A stretch of 34,853 bases of DNA, taken from the NCBI GenBank assembly GCA_938004375.1, contig CALKWH010000070.1:1-34853 (forward strand), in the 5' to 3' direction. Source of the stretch: an uncultured Pseudomonadota bacterium. Its GTDB lineage: Bacteria; Myxococcota_A; Polyangia; HGW-17. A program made the position numbers and the translations under genes. Below, piece by piece: positions 18,618 through 26,348 of the stretch. The number at the start of each line of letters is the position of its first letter. Position 1 is the first letter of the stretch. The notes beneath the pieces were generated by a model, which saw only the letters and a list, made by a program, of their open reading frames with translations, was not told the DNA's origin and did no database searches.

Positions 18618-20420
18618 ATGAAAAAGTTCTGGATCGGCTTTCTCGTGATGCTGCCTGGATGGTTTTCCTGCGCGGGCGGGGCCGTCACGCGGGAGGGGCT
18701 CTGCGGCAACGGCGACCTGAACTTCGGCGAGGAGTGCGACGGCGAGCTCTTTTCGCCGCGTGCCCCCTACAGTTGCATCCTGCTCGGCTACAACTCCCCC
18801 GGGCGGCCGCTGTGCTCGGCCGACTGCACGATCGATCCCGCCCCCTGCGTCGACTCGGGGAGCTGTGGGGACGGCCTGGTCACCCCGGTCTGGGAGGCGT
18901 GCGACGGCAAGGACAACGGCGGCGAGACGTGCGCCTCCCTCGGCTATCACGGCGGACGCCTGTTCTGCCACGGGGACTGCCGGTTCGACATCTCGCAGTG
19001 CCTGCGCTGCGGGGACGGCGTGGTGCAGCCCGAATACGGCGAGCTCGTGGAGACGGGCACCCAGTCCTGCTTGGACGCCGGCTTTCTCGGCGGCGCCCTG
19101 TACACCGACGACTGCGTCACCACGGCCGAGGACCTGTGCGGGGAGTACGCGCTGGTCGAGCCCGCGGGCAGCCTGTCCCACCCGGTGATCACGCTGCTGC
19201 CCGACGGGTCGATCGGACTCACCGGGCGCGCCACCGGGGCCTTCCCGGCCTTCCCGGACTCCGAGGACTGGTGCCCGCTTCTGACCGAGGTGTTCGACCT
19301 GAGCACGAACCCGCCGCGGGTGGTGGGCTACAAGCACGATCCGATCTGCGAGCGGGAGTTCTTCGCCGTGCGGCGCCCGGGCGAGGTGGAGGAGATCCGG
19401 TACCAGCACGAGGTGGAGGCACCCGTGGTCCGCCAGTTGGATCTGGGAGAGCGGGGGCTGGTCAACCTGCGGCAGTCGAACCGTCTGCTCCAGCTCGAGC
19501 GGATCGACCTGGCCGGCAGCACCCAGGTCTCCAGCCGTCTCGACCTGAGCGCCATGTTCTCCACCCCGAAGCTCGACATCCTACCCGGCGGGAACGTCGG
19601 CGTGTCCTCGTTGGACCTCGAGGGGCTGGGCCTGGCGGTCTTCGACCCGGTCACGGGGGTGGTGCGCCGGGTGGGCGCCCTCGACCGCGTCCTCGTCGAC
19701 GGCCGCTGGTGGCGGCCGGAGCCCACCCTGGATCACCGCGTCGTCTGGCTCTCGGAGGACCATTGGTGGGTGTTCGCCAAGTTCTCCGAGCTCGACGGAT
19801 CCGGCGCCTTCCATGGGCTCTTGCGCGTGGCCGAGTCGGGGGGGCGTTTCTCGGTCGTCCAGGTGATCTCGGGGCTGCCGGCCCCGGCCTGGGGTCCCAA
19901 CCTGCAGCAACTGCGCCACCTCGGGGATCGCCTGGAGTTGACCTCGGCGCACAACGACGTCGACGCGGCCTTCGTGTCCCGGGTCGTCGTCCCCCTGGGT
20001 GGGGGCGAGCTGGTGGGAGTGACCCGGGTGCTGCCCGCGGGCGCCCACATCGAGGCGCTCTTCGTCGAGGCGGACGGTGCCGTGGTGCTCGCCGGGGTGG
20101 CGCCCTCGGCGGGGGATCCGGCCCCGGACGCCCAGCGGTGCCGGCCCGCCGACACCTCCCTGGTGCGCTGGCGCCTGGATCCCGCCCTCGAGACTGTCCA
20201 CAGCCGGCACTTCCGCACCTCGGCCGCGCGCTGGGACTTCTTCTCCGAGCCCGACTTCTGCAACTCGGGGGCGCGTTCTTGGGTCCTGCGCGACGGCGTC
20301 CTGATGGTCTCGGGCAGCTACGATCTCATGAAGGGGTTCTGCAGCGACCGCGAGCGCGTGCCCATGCTCAAGGGCCTCCCGGTGCACACCTGCGGCATCT
20401 ATCTGGTGAGGTTCGAATAG
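18618..20420 (+). CDS. Myxobacterial-type Cys-rich repeat lipoprotein, paralogue B
   Basis: A 600-residue paralogue of the preceding gene. It has a signal peptide ending in GWFSC (Cys18) and the same Cys modules (LCGNGDLNFGEECDG, CGDGLVTPVWEACDG, then GETCASLGYHGGRLFC and CGDGVVQPEYGEL). The same large beta-rich C-terminal region follows, with the closing HTCGIYLVRFE. Its codon use is more uniformly GC-rich than in paralogue A, and it lacks the long G run: the same place reads LPGGNVGVSS. The ATG at 18618 gives MKKFW; a GTG three bases earlier is equally well placed behind GGGAG. It is probably anchored to the outer membrane or exported. No catalytic motif is recognisable and the function is unknown. 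Confidence 0.82.
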   Translation: MKKFWIGFLVMLPGWFSCAGGAVTREGLCGNGDLNFGEECDGELFSPRAPYSCILLGYNSPGRPLCSADCTIDPAPCVDSGSCGDGLVTPVWEACDGKDNGGETCASLGYHGGRLFCHGDCRFDISQCLRCGDGVVQPEYGELVETGTQSCLDAGFLGGALYTDDCVTTAEDLCGEYALVEPAGSLSHPVITLLPDGSIGLTGRATGAFPAFPDSEDWCPLLTEVFDLSTNPPRVVGYKHDPICEREFFAVRRPGEVEEIRYQHEVEAPVVRQLDLGERGLVNLRQSNRLLQLERIDLAGSTQVSSRLDLSAMFSTPKLDILPGGNVGVSSLDLEGLGLAVFDPVTGVVRRVGALDRVLVDGRWWRPEPTLDHRVVWLSEDHWWVFAKFSELDGSGAFHGLLRVAESGGRFSVVQVISGLPAPAWGPNLQQLRHLGDRLELTSAHNDVDAAFVSRVVVPLGGGELVGVTRVLPAGAHIEALFVEADGAVVLAGVAPSAGDPAPDAQRCRPADTSLVRWRLDPALETVHSRHFRTSAARWDFFSEPDFCNSGARSWVLRDGVLMVSGSYDLMKGFCSDRERVPMLKGLPVHTCGIYLVRFE

Positions 20421-20666
20421 GACCGGACACGGCGGGAACATGGACGGACATGGACGAACACGGAGGGTAACGGACCACGGACCGCCGCACAAGGAATGCG
20501 TGGCACGCAGACGGCCTTGTCACTTTGTGTTCCGGCGGCGACCGTGTTCGTCCATGTCCGTCCGTGTCTCTTGTCCGTGGTCCGTGGCCGCTCTTGTCCG
20601 TGGCCGCTCTTGTCCGTGATCTTTGCGATCGTGCGCGGCAGGACGCGTTGGTTCCCCAGGCAGGGG
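20421..20666. repeat. Non-coding block of inverted and tandem repeats (GTCCGTG-type)
   Basis: There is no gene in these 246 bases. A perfect 19-base inverted repeat occupies 20445-20463 (CGGACATGGACGAACACGG) and 20542-20560. A second one, CGGACCACGGA at 20471-20481, has its complement at 20574-20584. A 16-base direct repeat TGGCCGCTCTTGTCCG is present twice in a row at 20585-20616. All are built from the same degenerate GTCCGTG/CACGGAC word. The RNA could fold into a long branched hairpin. It lies between convergent genes. Confidence 0.75.
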
Positions 20667-21821
20667 TCAGAACTCGATCACGTAATCGCAGTCCCGCAAG
20701 AGCGGCAGGCGGCGGTCCGGCAGGATCAGGTCGCAGTCCACCCGAGGGATCTTCGGCTGCATGCGGGGGACGTAGACGCGGTCGATGTGGACGACGGCCT
20801 CGGGGGAGGAGAACTGTGCCGCCCCGGTGACGCCGCCGAAGTGGTCCGAGCGCCCGAAGGCGATGTGCAGGCCCAGCTTCTCGTCGAGGAGCACCTCGCC
20901 GGTGGGTTCCACCCCGAAGGCGTCGAGCACGCCGAGCCCGAGCTCGGCCAGGTTGCCGTAGGCCGGCTCCTGGGCCAATCGCGCGCGCTCGGCTGCGGCC
21001 ACGGGGCCGTCGCCCTCCACGCCGATGGCGCGGTTGCCGCGGATGACGTAGCGCACGACCTCGCCCTCGAGCTCCACGGGGAGCACACCCTCGGAGCGGC
21101 TGGGGTCCCCGGCGCGCTCGCCCTCGTACGGCACGATGTAGGCCTCGCCCGAGGGCAGGTTGCCGGCCACGCCGTTGGTGCGCAGGACGCCCCCGGAGGC
21201 GTGGGCGGTGCGGTGGCGCAGATCCAGGTGCAGCCGGCACATTGGTCCGCCGGTGATCTGGAACTCCAGGTCCGCGCCCGTGGCCGGGTCGAGGAGGTCC
21301 TTGAGCACGCCCACGCGCCGGTTGATCTCGGCGTAGGGCAGGCGCAGGGCGGGGATCATGGCGGCGCAGAAGCCGGGCATGGTGGCGGCGCGGAAGTCCT
21401 GGCGGTCGCGGGCGGCGAGCTTGAGCGGCGCGGTGGCCGAGAACTCGGTGGGGGCCACCCACATCTGCCAGCGGGAGAAGGCCTCCGTGAAGGGGAGGGG
21501 GCGCGCGTTGGCCAGCTCGCGGACGTGGGCGGGGGGCACCGGCAGCTCCCAGACGAACGCGGAGGCCGGCAGGTCGGCGTTGTTTCGATGGACGTTGGGC
21601 ACCGCCACCACGGAGATCTCCCAGCCGTGCTCTCCCTGGGCCTGTCGCAGGGCCTGGGCCCAGTCCACGGTCATCTCGCGGCGCGCCCGCCAGTCCGGGT
21701 TGTCGGGGACGACGTCGTCGGGGACGTCGAGCAGGAAGGCCAGGCCCCGGTCGGTGCCGGGCTCGGGTGAGAACACGTTGCGGATCAGGGGAATCCAGTC
21801 GGCGGCAGTCAGTCTCTCCAT
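20667..21821 (-). CDS. M29/COG2309-type metalloaminopeptidase-like protein
   Basis: A 384-residue cytoplasmic protein resembling thermophilic aminopeptidase T/AmpS (family M29), which removes N-terminal residues using two metal ions. The expected metal ligands appear in order: Glu226 (GNLPSGEAY), Glu293 (NLAELGLG), His319 (GLHIAFG), His345 and Asp347 (VVHIDRV). Spacings of 67, 26, 26 and 2 are close to those of known M29 enzymes. The DEKLGLHIAFGRSDHFGG segment matches the COG2309 wording. The N-terminal half is less similar. The ATG at 21821 follows AAGGAGGACCCC. It is convergent with paralogue B across the repeat block and divergent from the receiver-like gene. The substrate is unknown. Confidence 0.75.
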   Translation of the reverse strand: MERLTAADWIPLIRNVFSPEPGTDRGLAFLLDVPDDVVPDNPDWRARREMTVDWAQALRQAQGEHGWEISVVAVPNVHRNNADLPASAFVWELPVPPAHVRELANARPLPFTEAFSRWQMWVAPTEFSATAPLKLAARDRQDFRAATMPGFCAAMIPALRLPYAEINRRVGVLKDLLDPATGADLEFQITGGPMCRLHLDLRHRTAHASGGVLRTNGVAGNLPSGEAYIVPYEGERAGDPSRSEGVLPVELEGEVVRYVIRGNRAIGVEGDGPVAAAERARLAQEPAYGNLAELGLGVLDAFGVEPTGEVLLDEKLGLHIAFGRSDHFGGVTGAAQFSSPEAVVHIDRVYVPRMQPKIPRVDCDLILPDRRLPLLRDCDYVIEF

Positions 21822-21948
21822 GGGGTCCTCCTTCGGATCCGCAGCCTACCTCATCCCGAGCGCCGGACCAACACCGAAGTTTTTTCAGCTTTTTCCCCCG
21901 CCCGAAAACCTGCTAAAGTGGGAGCCTTCCGAGCCGGAGGAGGTGACG

Positions 21949-23037
21949 ATGTCCGTGCCGTTCGTGGGAAACGAGGTCCTGGTGCTCCTGCCCGAGGGCA
22001 GGCACCTGGTGACGATCAAGGCGCTGCTGGTGGATGAGGGGTTCGTGGTCACGCACACAGCGGATCCGGAGCGCGCCCTGGAATTGATCACCGAGAAGTT
22101 CTACGTCTGCGCCATCTTCGATCTCGACATGCCCAAGCGCCACAAGGGCGTGAAGTGGATGAAGAAGGCCCGTCAGGCCAGCCCGCAGACCCACTGCTTC
22201 ATCCTGAGCCTGGAGAAGTGCTCGGCCGCGGCCGCCATCTCCGCCTACCGGGGGGGCGCCCGCGACGTCTTCATCTTCAACCCCGAGGATCTCGAGGGCA
22301 TAGCCGCGCGCATCAACGCCGCCGCCATGGAGACGGTGCGGCGCACCGAGCACGACCGCCTGATGCTCCAGGTCAAGGGCACCCACGAGCAGTTCTTCCG
22401 GCGCATGCTGCAGATGTACCTAGAGCTGCTCGAGGCGCGGGAGCCCGACGTGAGCGAGTTGTACGACAACGAGCTGCCCCAGTGCCGGATCCTGATCGTC
22501 GACGCCGAGCCCGCGCTGGCCGCCGGGCTCACCCTCAACCCCGACGACGGCTGGGTCGTGGACACGGTGCCGTTGGGTTCCCTCGCGCTGGAGCAGGCCG
22601 ACGGCTACCATGTGGTGCTCGTGGCGCGCTCCCTCCCCGATCTGCCCGGCTCCATGGTGGCGACCTCGGTGCGCAAGGAGGAGAAGTCCGTCGAGAAGCA
22701 CGAGATCTTCGTGTACACCTACGACGTCGCCGCGCCCGCCCGCGTCACCCTCTTCGAGGTCAGCGGCAACCTGGGCACCGCGTCCGCCGAGGCCCCCGCC
22801 CAGACCACCGCGTTCACCGAGAAGGACGCGAGGCCCGTGGACGTGCTGGGCAAGCCCCTGAACCTGCCTTTTCCGGCCATGCTCGTGGAGCGCCTGCGCC
22901 AGTTCCGCCGCGAGGCCGCCCGGCGCGACCGCAAGAAGCACTGGCTGTCCTCGTTCAAGGCCGCCCACTACGACTTCATCGAGGAATACGAGCGCCAGAA
23001 GAAGGCCATCGACGCCTGGCTGGCGGGGAACTCCTAG
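21949..23037 (+). CDS. Double pseudo-receiver (REC-like) protein without output domain
   Basis: A 362-residue protein with two receiver-like folds. The first (about 8-125) keeps the phospho-acceptor position (D58 in IFDLDMP) and a Ser/Thr-like S87. It has lost the N-terminal acidic pair (LVLLPEG) and the invariant Lys (Asn111 in IFNPED). The second (about 179-245) keeps ILIVDAEPAL at its start but has Ala226 (VARSLPD) where the acceptor Asp should be. A long helix links them and a basic helical tail ends the protein; no DNA-binding or enzyme domain follows. It may be a phosphorylation-independent signalling scaffold. The ATG at 21949 has GGAGGAGGTG upstream, so the longer in-frame reading is rejected. 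Confidence 0.78.
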   Translation: MSVPFVGNEVLVLLPEGRHLVTIKALLVDEGFVVTHTADPERALELITEKFYVCAIFDLDMPKRHKGVKWMKKARQASPQTHCFILSLEKCSAAAAISAYRGGARDVFIFNPEDLEGIAARINAAAMETVRRTEHDRLMLQVKGTHEQFFRRMLQMYLELLEAREPDVSELYDNELPQCRILIVDAEPALAAGLTLNPDDGWVVDTVPLGSLALEQADGYHVVLVARSLPDLPGSMVATSVRKEEKSVEKHEIFVYTYDVAAPARVTLFEVSGNLGTASAEAPAQTTAFTEKDARPVDVLGKPLNLPFPAMLVERLRQFRREAARRDRKKHWLSSFKAAHYDFIEEYERQKKAIDAWLAGNS

Positions 23038-23894
23038 TCGTTCTTTTCATCCGCATCGAAAAAGCGGGAGAGGGCGTCGGCCCAGATTTCATAGGCGGCC
23101 GCCGAGAGGTGCAGCCCGTCGGGGAGCAACGCCCGGCGCGGCAGCCCGTCGGAGGTGAGGAACCGCGGCCCCAGGTCGAGATAGCGGATCGTGTCCCCGT
23201 TGTCGAGCTTCGCCAGGTGCTCGTTGACACGACGGATCGAACCCAGGTAGGAGATCGGTTCGCGGGGGAGGATGCCCATGACGATCACCCGGATGGACGG
23301 GCACTGGTCCAACAGGTAGTGCACGACGGCGGCCACGCCCTCTGCCACGTCGTCGTCGTCGTCCTTGTCGGAGAGGTTGTTGGTGCCCGCGAGCACCACG
23401 GCCCAACGACTGGTGGTGCAGGCCAGTTGGCCGTTCTGCAGCCGCCACAGGATGCTCTGGGTGCGGTCCCCGGCCACGCCCAGATTCAACGCGCGGCCGG
23501 CGAAGCGCCTGCGCCAGGTCTCGATCCCGGTCCCGGCCCAGTCCTCGGTGATGGAGTCTCCCACGAACAGGATCTCGGTCGGAGCCATGGACGCCACCTT
23601 TCTCTTCATGCGTTCGTGGCGGGGCATCCACCACCGGGCCGCCAGGCGCGGCTTCGCTTCGGTGGTCTTCAGCCGCTTTGTCACCGGGGTCGTGCGCTCG
23701 TCGTAGGCGCCGCCGACCAGGGCGGGGGGGGGCGTGACGACCTCTTTTTTGGGGTCACCCCCCGGCCCGGGGTGCGCCTCGGACGGGACCCCGGGCCGGG
23801 CCGCGTCGGAGCGGCAACCCGGCGTCGCGAGGCAGGAAGACGTCACGATCATCGACAGGAGCAGGAAGACAGGCGGCTGGCGGGACAGGAACAT
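23034..23894 (-). CDS. SGNH/GDSL-family hydrolase lipoprotein
   Basis: A 286-residue predicted lipoprotein esterase/acyl hydrolase. The signal peptide ends in VTSSC (Cys21) and is followed by a Pro/Gly-rich linker that includes a C9 tract on the coding strand. All SGNH blocks are present: GDSIT with nucleophile Ser114 (block I), NLGVAGD (block II), GTNN with Asn172 (block III) and DGLHLS with Asp259 and His262 (block V). The arrangement resembles PAF-acetylhydrolase-like GDSL proteins. The substrate could be a lipid, cell-wall or polysaccharide ester. Its stop overlaps the stop of the convergent receiver-like gene as CTAG. A promoter sits so close that the mRNA may start at the ATG. Confidence 0.9.
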   Translation of the reverse strand: MFLSRQPPVFLLLSMIVTSSCLATPGCRSDAARPGVPSEAHPGPGGDPKKEVVTPPPALVGGAYDERTTPVTKRLKTTEAKPRLAARWWMPRHERMKRKVASMAPTEILFVGDSITEDWAGTGIETWRRRFAGRALNLGVAGDRTQSILWRLQNGQLACTTSRWAVVLAGTNNLSDKDDDDDVAEGVAAVVHYLLDQCPSIRVIVMGILPREPISYLGSIRRVNEHLAKLDNGDTIRYLDLGPRFLTSDGLPRRALLPDGLHLSAAAYEIWADALSRFFDADEKND

Positions 23895-23900
23895 GGGCCC

Positions 23901-23928
23901 AGTATAGAGGACCTCAGCCGGGTCGCAA
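23901..23928 (-). promoter_or_regulatory. Putative promoter of the SGNH hydrolase gene (short or no leader)
   Basis: Reading the minus strand, TTGCGA (23928-23923), 16 bases, then TATACT (23906-23901). The start codon at 23894 begins only seven bases past the -10 element, where transcription would start, so the mRNA would be leaderless or nearly so. Confidence 0.5.
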
Positions 23929-23992
23929 GATTTGGGTACCACTCGGCGTCAAATTTTGTTAGTACGGAGGAGATGCTGGAAGAGGTGTCTTG

Positions 23993-24748
23993 ATGACCTG
24001 CGGAAACCACAAGAAATTGGCCGAGAGCGCGGGCCTGACCCAGGCGCTCGAGGATTACCTGCTCACGATCTACCAGTTCACCCAGTCCCACGGCTTCGTC
24101 CGGGTCAAGGACATCGTCCGCGCCCGCAACGTCAAGGCGGGATCGGTCTCGCCGGCCATGCGGAGGTTGTCCGAGCTCGGGCTCGTCGAGTACGTGCAGC
24201 GCGAGTACATCAAGCTCACCGAGGCGGGGGAGGCCGAGGCGCGCAAGATCTTCTCCCGCCACGAACTGCTGTCGCGTTTTTTTCACGAGATCCTCAAAAT
24301 GGAGCACCAGGAGAGCGAGGAGGAGGCCTGCGCCATGGAGCACAGCCTCTCCGAGACGGCCATGGACCGGCTGGTCCGCTTCTTCGAGTTCCTGCACGTG
24401 TGCCCCCATGCGTTCCTCAAGTATTGGGAGCGCTACCAGACCTGCCGCGGCTCCCACCCGCTGGACCATCAGTGCGATCGCTGCCCCGACGCCCAGGCCG
24501 CCAAGGACGGCGTCCCCTGCTGCGACGCCCGTCCGGCGACGCTGGCGGGGCTCGCGCCCGGGGGACGGGCGCGCATCCTCAAGATCGGCGGCACACCCGA
24601 GCTGCGCCGCAGCCTGCTGGACCGGGGGATCCTGCCCGACAGCACGGTCGAGCTCGACCACTTCCTCGCCGACGGGGCGCTGGTGCACCTCGACGGCTTC
24701 GTCTGCAAACTGTCGCTTCCCGAGTGCGAGGCGATCTACGTGGCCTGA
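23993..24748 (+). CDS. DtxR/MntR-family metal-dependent regulator with FeoA-like C-terminal domain and Cys-rich insertion
   Basis: A 251-residue regulator. A winged helix (about 15-78) contains VKAGSVSPAMRRLSELGLVEY, the recognition region of this family. The dimerisation/metal domain has Cys113, Glu116 and His117 in EACAMEHSLSE, the ligand set seen in DtxR. A Cys-rich stretch follows (Cys137, 151, 161, 164, 176, 177), which resembles the zinc- or cluster-binding insert of some deltaproteobacterial homologues. Residues 182-251 form an SH3-like FeoA domain. It should repress or activate metal-uptake genes when loaded with Fe2+ or Mn2+. The ATG follows GAGGTG; a TTG three bases earlier is possible. 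The next gene, a Cys-rich lipoprotein, begins 26 bp later and is likely co-transcribed. Confidence 0.9.
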   Translation: MTCGNHKKLAESAGLTQALEDYLLTIYQFTQSHGFVRVKDIVRARNVKAGSVSPAMRRLSELGLVEYVQREYIKLTEAGEAEARKIFSRHELLSRFFHEILKMEHQESEEEACAMEHSLSETAMDRLVRFFEFLHVCPHAFLKYWERYQTCRGSHPLDHQCDRCPDAQAAKDGVPCCDARPATLAGLAPGGRARILKIGGTPELRRSLLDRGILPDSTVELDHFLADGALVHLDGFVCKLSLPECEAIYVA

Positions 24749-24774
24749 CGGATCGGGCCCACGGGGGACCAGTC

Positions 24775-26208
24775 ATGAGAAAGATCCTGCTGCTTGTGCC
24801 CTTTTTGTTCCACCTGGCGGCCTGCGACGGGGACGACCGCCTGCCGCTGGGCGCGGCCTGCGACGCGTCCAGCGTCTGCGAGGGCGTGTGCAACCTGGGG
24901 CTCCCGGGGGGCATGTGCACCGAGCCGTGCTCCGAAGCCGAGCCGTGCGCCCGCGGCGTGTGCGTGTTCTTCGGCGAGAACTCCTACTGCCTGCCCGAGT
25001 GCGAAAGCAACGAGGACTGCCGTGAAGGTTACGGCTGCGTCGACTTTTTCTGCGCCCCCCGACAGCCGGTGGGCGCCCGCTGCGACGACTCCGACGACTG
25101 CCTGCCCTGCGAGGGACAGACCTCCTGCCCGACCGGCTCAAGTCTGGCGTGTATGGAGAACGTCTGCGCCATTCCCTGTGACGATCAGGCCGACTGCGTC
25201 GACGGCACCATGTGCGCCGAGTCCTCGGACGAGGTGTTCTGGTGTGTGGGGATCGACTTCGAGACCGGCCCGGGCACCCTGGGCACGGACTGCAGCGTGG
25301 ACCCCTGCGTCGAAGGGCTGGAGTGCCGCAACTTCCCCTCGCTCACGGGAGACCGGTTCGTGTGCACCCATCTGTGCGAGCTGGAGCGCGAGTGTCCGCC
25401 GTCCATGACCTGCCGCCTCGACGAGACGGGGTTCGAGTGGTGCCATCCCCGCCAGTACTGCGAGGCCTGTCAACTCGACAGTTCGTGCGGGTACGAGGGC
25501 GACCTGTGCGTGCTCTCCGAGGACGGCGCGGCGCGTTACTGCAGCCAGGAGTGTGATCCTGACCTGCCCGGGACCTGCCCGGTCGACACCGCCTGCACCG
25601 AGGTCGTGCGCTGCGAGGGCGGCGGTTGGGCGGCCGACTGCGGGGCCTGCCCGGGCGGCTGCGACGGGCAGCAGGTCCGCCACCAGTGCGTCCACCTGCA
25701 GGGCGCCTGTCTCGGGGACGGCGCGGTCTGCACGGGCTGCCACGTGGACGCCCAGTGCGATGAGGGTCTCTCGTGCCTGCGCGCGCCCGGCGCCTGGCAG
25801 ACCACCTGCCTGCCGTCCTGCGCGCAGCCGACGGACTGCCCGGACGGCTTCATCTGCACGAGCCAGGGCGGCGACGGCTCATGCGTCCCCCGCACCGGCT
25901 CGTGTGTCGCGCCCTCGGGGGATCAGGGCTTCTGCGAGGTGTGCACCGAGCAGGCCGACTGCCTGCGCGGCGTCTGCGCGCCGCTCAACGGGGACGGCAG
26001 CGGCTTCCAGTATTGCCTCGATTACGCAGGTCCGGAGAACCAGTGCGGCTTCTTCGCCGGAGTCGACACGTTCGCCACCGAGTTCGGCATTCTGACGATG
26101 TGCGGGCCCTCGCAGTACGTCCAGACCTGCGCGAACTATTTCGACTGCCTCGCCCAGTGCCCCAACGGCCCCACGGACTGCGCCGGGGGTCCCGCCCATT
26201 GCCAGTGA
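24775..26208 (+). CDS. Highly Cys-rich (Dickkopf/EGF-like) lipoprotein
   Basis: A 477-residue secreted protein with 67 cysteines (14%). The signal peptide ends in the good lipobox LAAC (Cys17). The mature part is a chain of short disulfide modules of the form GxxCxxxxxCxxGxCxxxxxxxxC (for example CESNEDCREGYGC, CDDQADCVDGTMC, CAQPTDCPDGFIC), similar to the Dickkopf-like and EGF-like Cys-rich repeats of myxobacterial surface proteins. No enzyme motif is visible. It lies 26 bp behind the DtxR-family gene, so it may be metal-regulated and either bind metal or serve adhesion; this is inference from position only. It ends just before a strong hairpin. Confidence 0.88.
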   Translation: MRKILLLVPFLFHLAACDGDDRLPLGAACDASSVCEGVCNLGLPGGMCTEPCSEAEPCARGVCVFFGENSYCLPECESNEDCREGYGCVDFFCAPRQPVGARCDDSDDCLPCEGQTSCPTGSSLACMENVCAIPCDDQADCVDGTMCAESSDEVFWCVGIDFETGPGTLGTDCSVDPCVEGLECRNFPSLTGDRFVCTHLCELERECPPSMTCRLDETGFEWCHPRQYCEACQLDSSCGYEGDLCVLSEDGAARYCSQECDPDLPGTCPVDTACTEVVRCEGGGWAADCGACPGGCDGQQVRHQCVHLQGACLGDGAVCTGCHVDAQCDEGLSCLRAPGAWQTTCLPSCAQPTDCPDGFICTSQGGDGSCVPRTGSCVAPSGDQGFCEVCTEQADCLRGVCAPLNGDGSGFQYCLDYAGPENQCGFFAGVDTFATEFGILTMCGPSQYVQTCANYFDCLAQCPNGPTDCAGGPAHCQ

Positions 26209-26249
26209 CAGCGCCGGTCAAGTCAGTTGAGCCCTTGAACGGTGACCCA

Positions 26250-26273
26250 GGGACGCCCGCAAAAGGGCGTCCC
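26250..26273. terminator. Hairpin terminator between convergent lipoprotein genes
   Basis: GGGACGCCC (26250-26258), loop GCAAAA, GGGCGTCCC (26265-26273): a perfect 9-bp stem with a 6-base loop. It lies 42 bp after one stop codon and about 76 bp before the opposing gene's stop. No strong T-run follows. A second small dyad (GGTCAC GAA GTGACC) is at 26280-26294. It probably ends transcripts from both sides. Confidence 0.65.
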
Positions 26274-26348
26274 GCTTGAGGTCACGAAGTGACCGGACCG
26301 ATCCTGCCGTACTCGGGACGGGCTCATCGAACCTGACCACGGCTGCGA

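Noticed and set aside
18575..20470. A 631-codon plus-strand frame over paralogue B
   Set aside because: Arg/Gly-rich shadow; the lipoprotein frame has the signal peptide and the Cys repeats shared with paralogue A.
21358..21948. N-terminal extension of the receiver-like protein
   Set aside because: It would lie antisense to the M29-like gene and its promoter; ATG 21949 has an excellent GGAGGAGGTG site.
23932..24774. N-terminal extension of the 67-Cys lipoprotein
   Set aside because: It is the out-of-frame shadow of the DtxR-family gene; ATG 24775 gives a perfect lipoprotein signal peptide.
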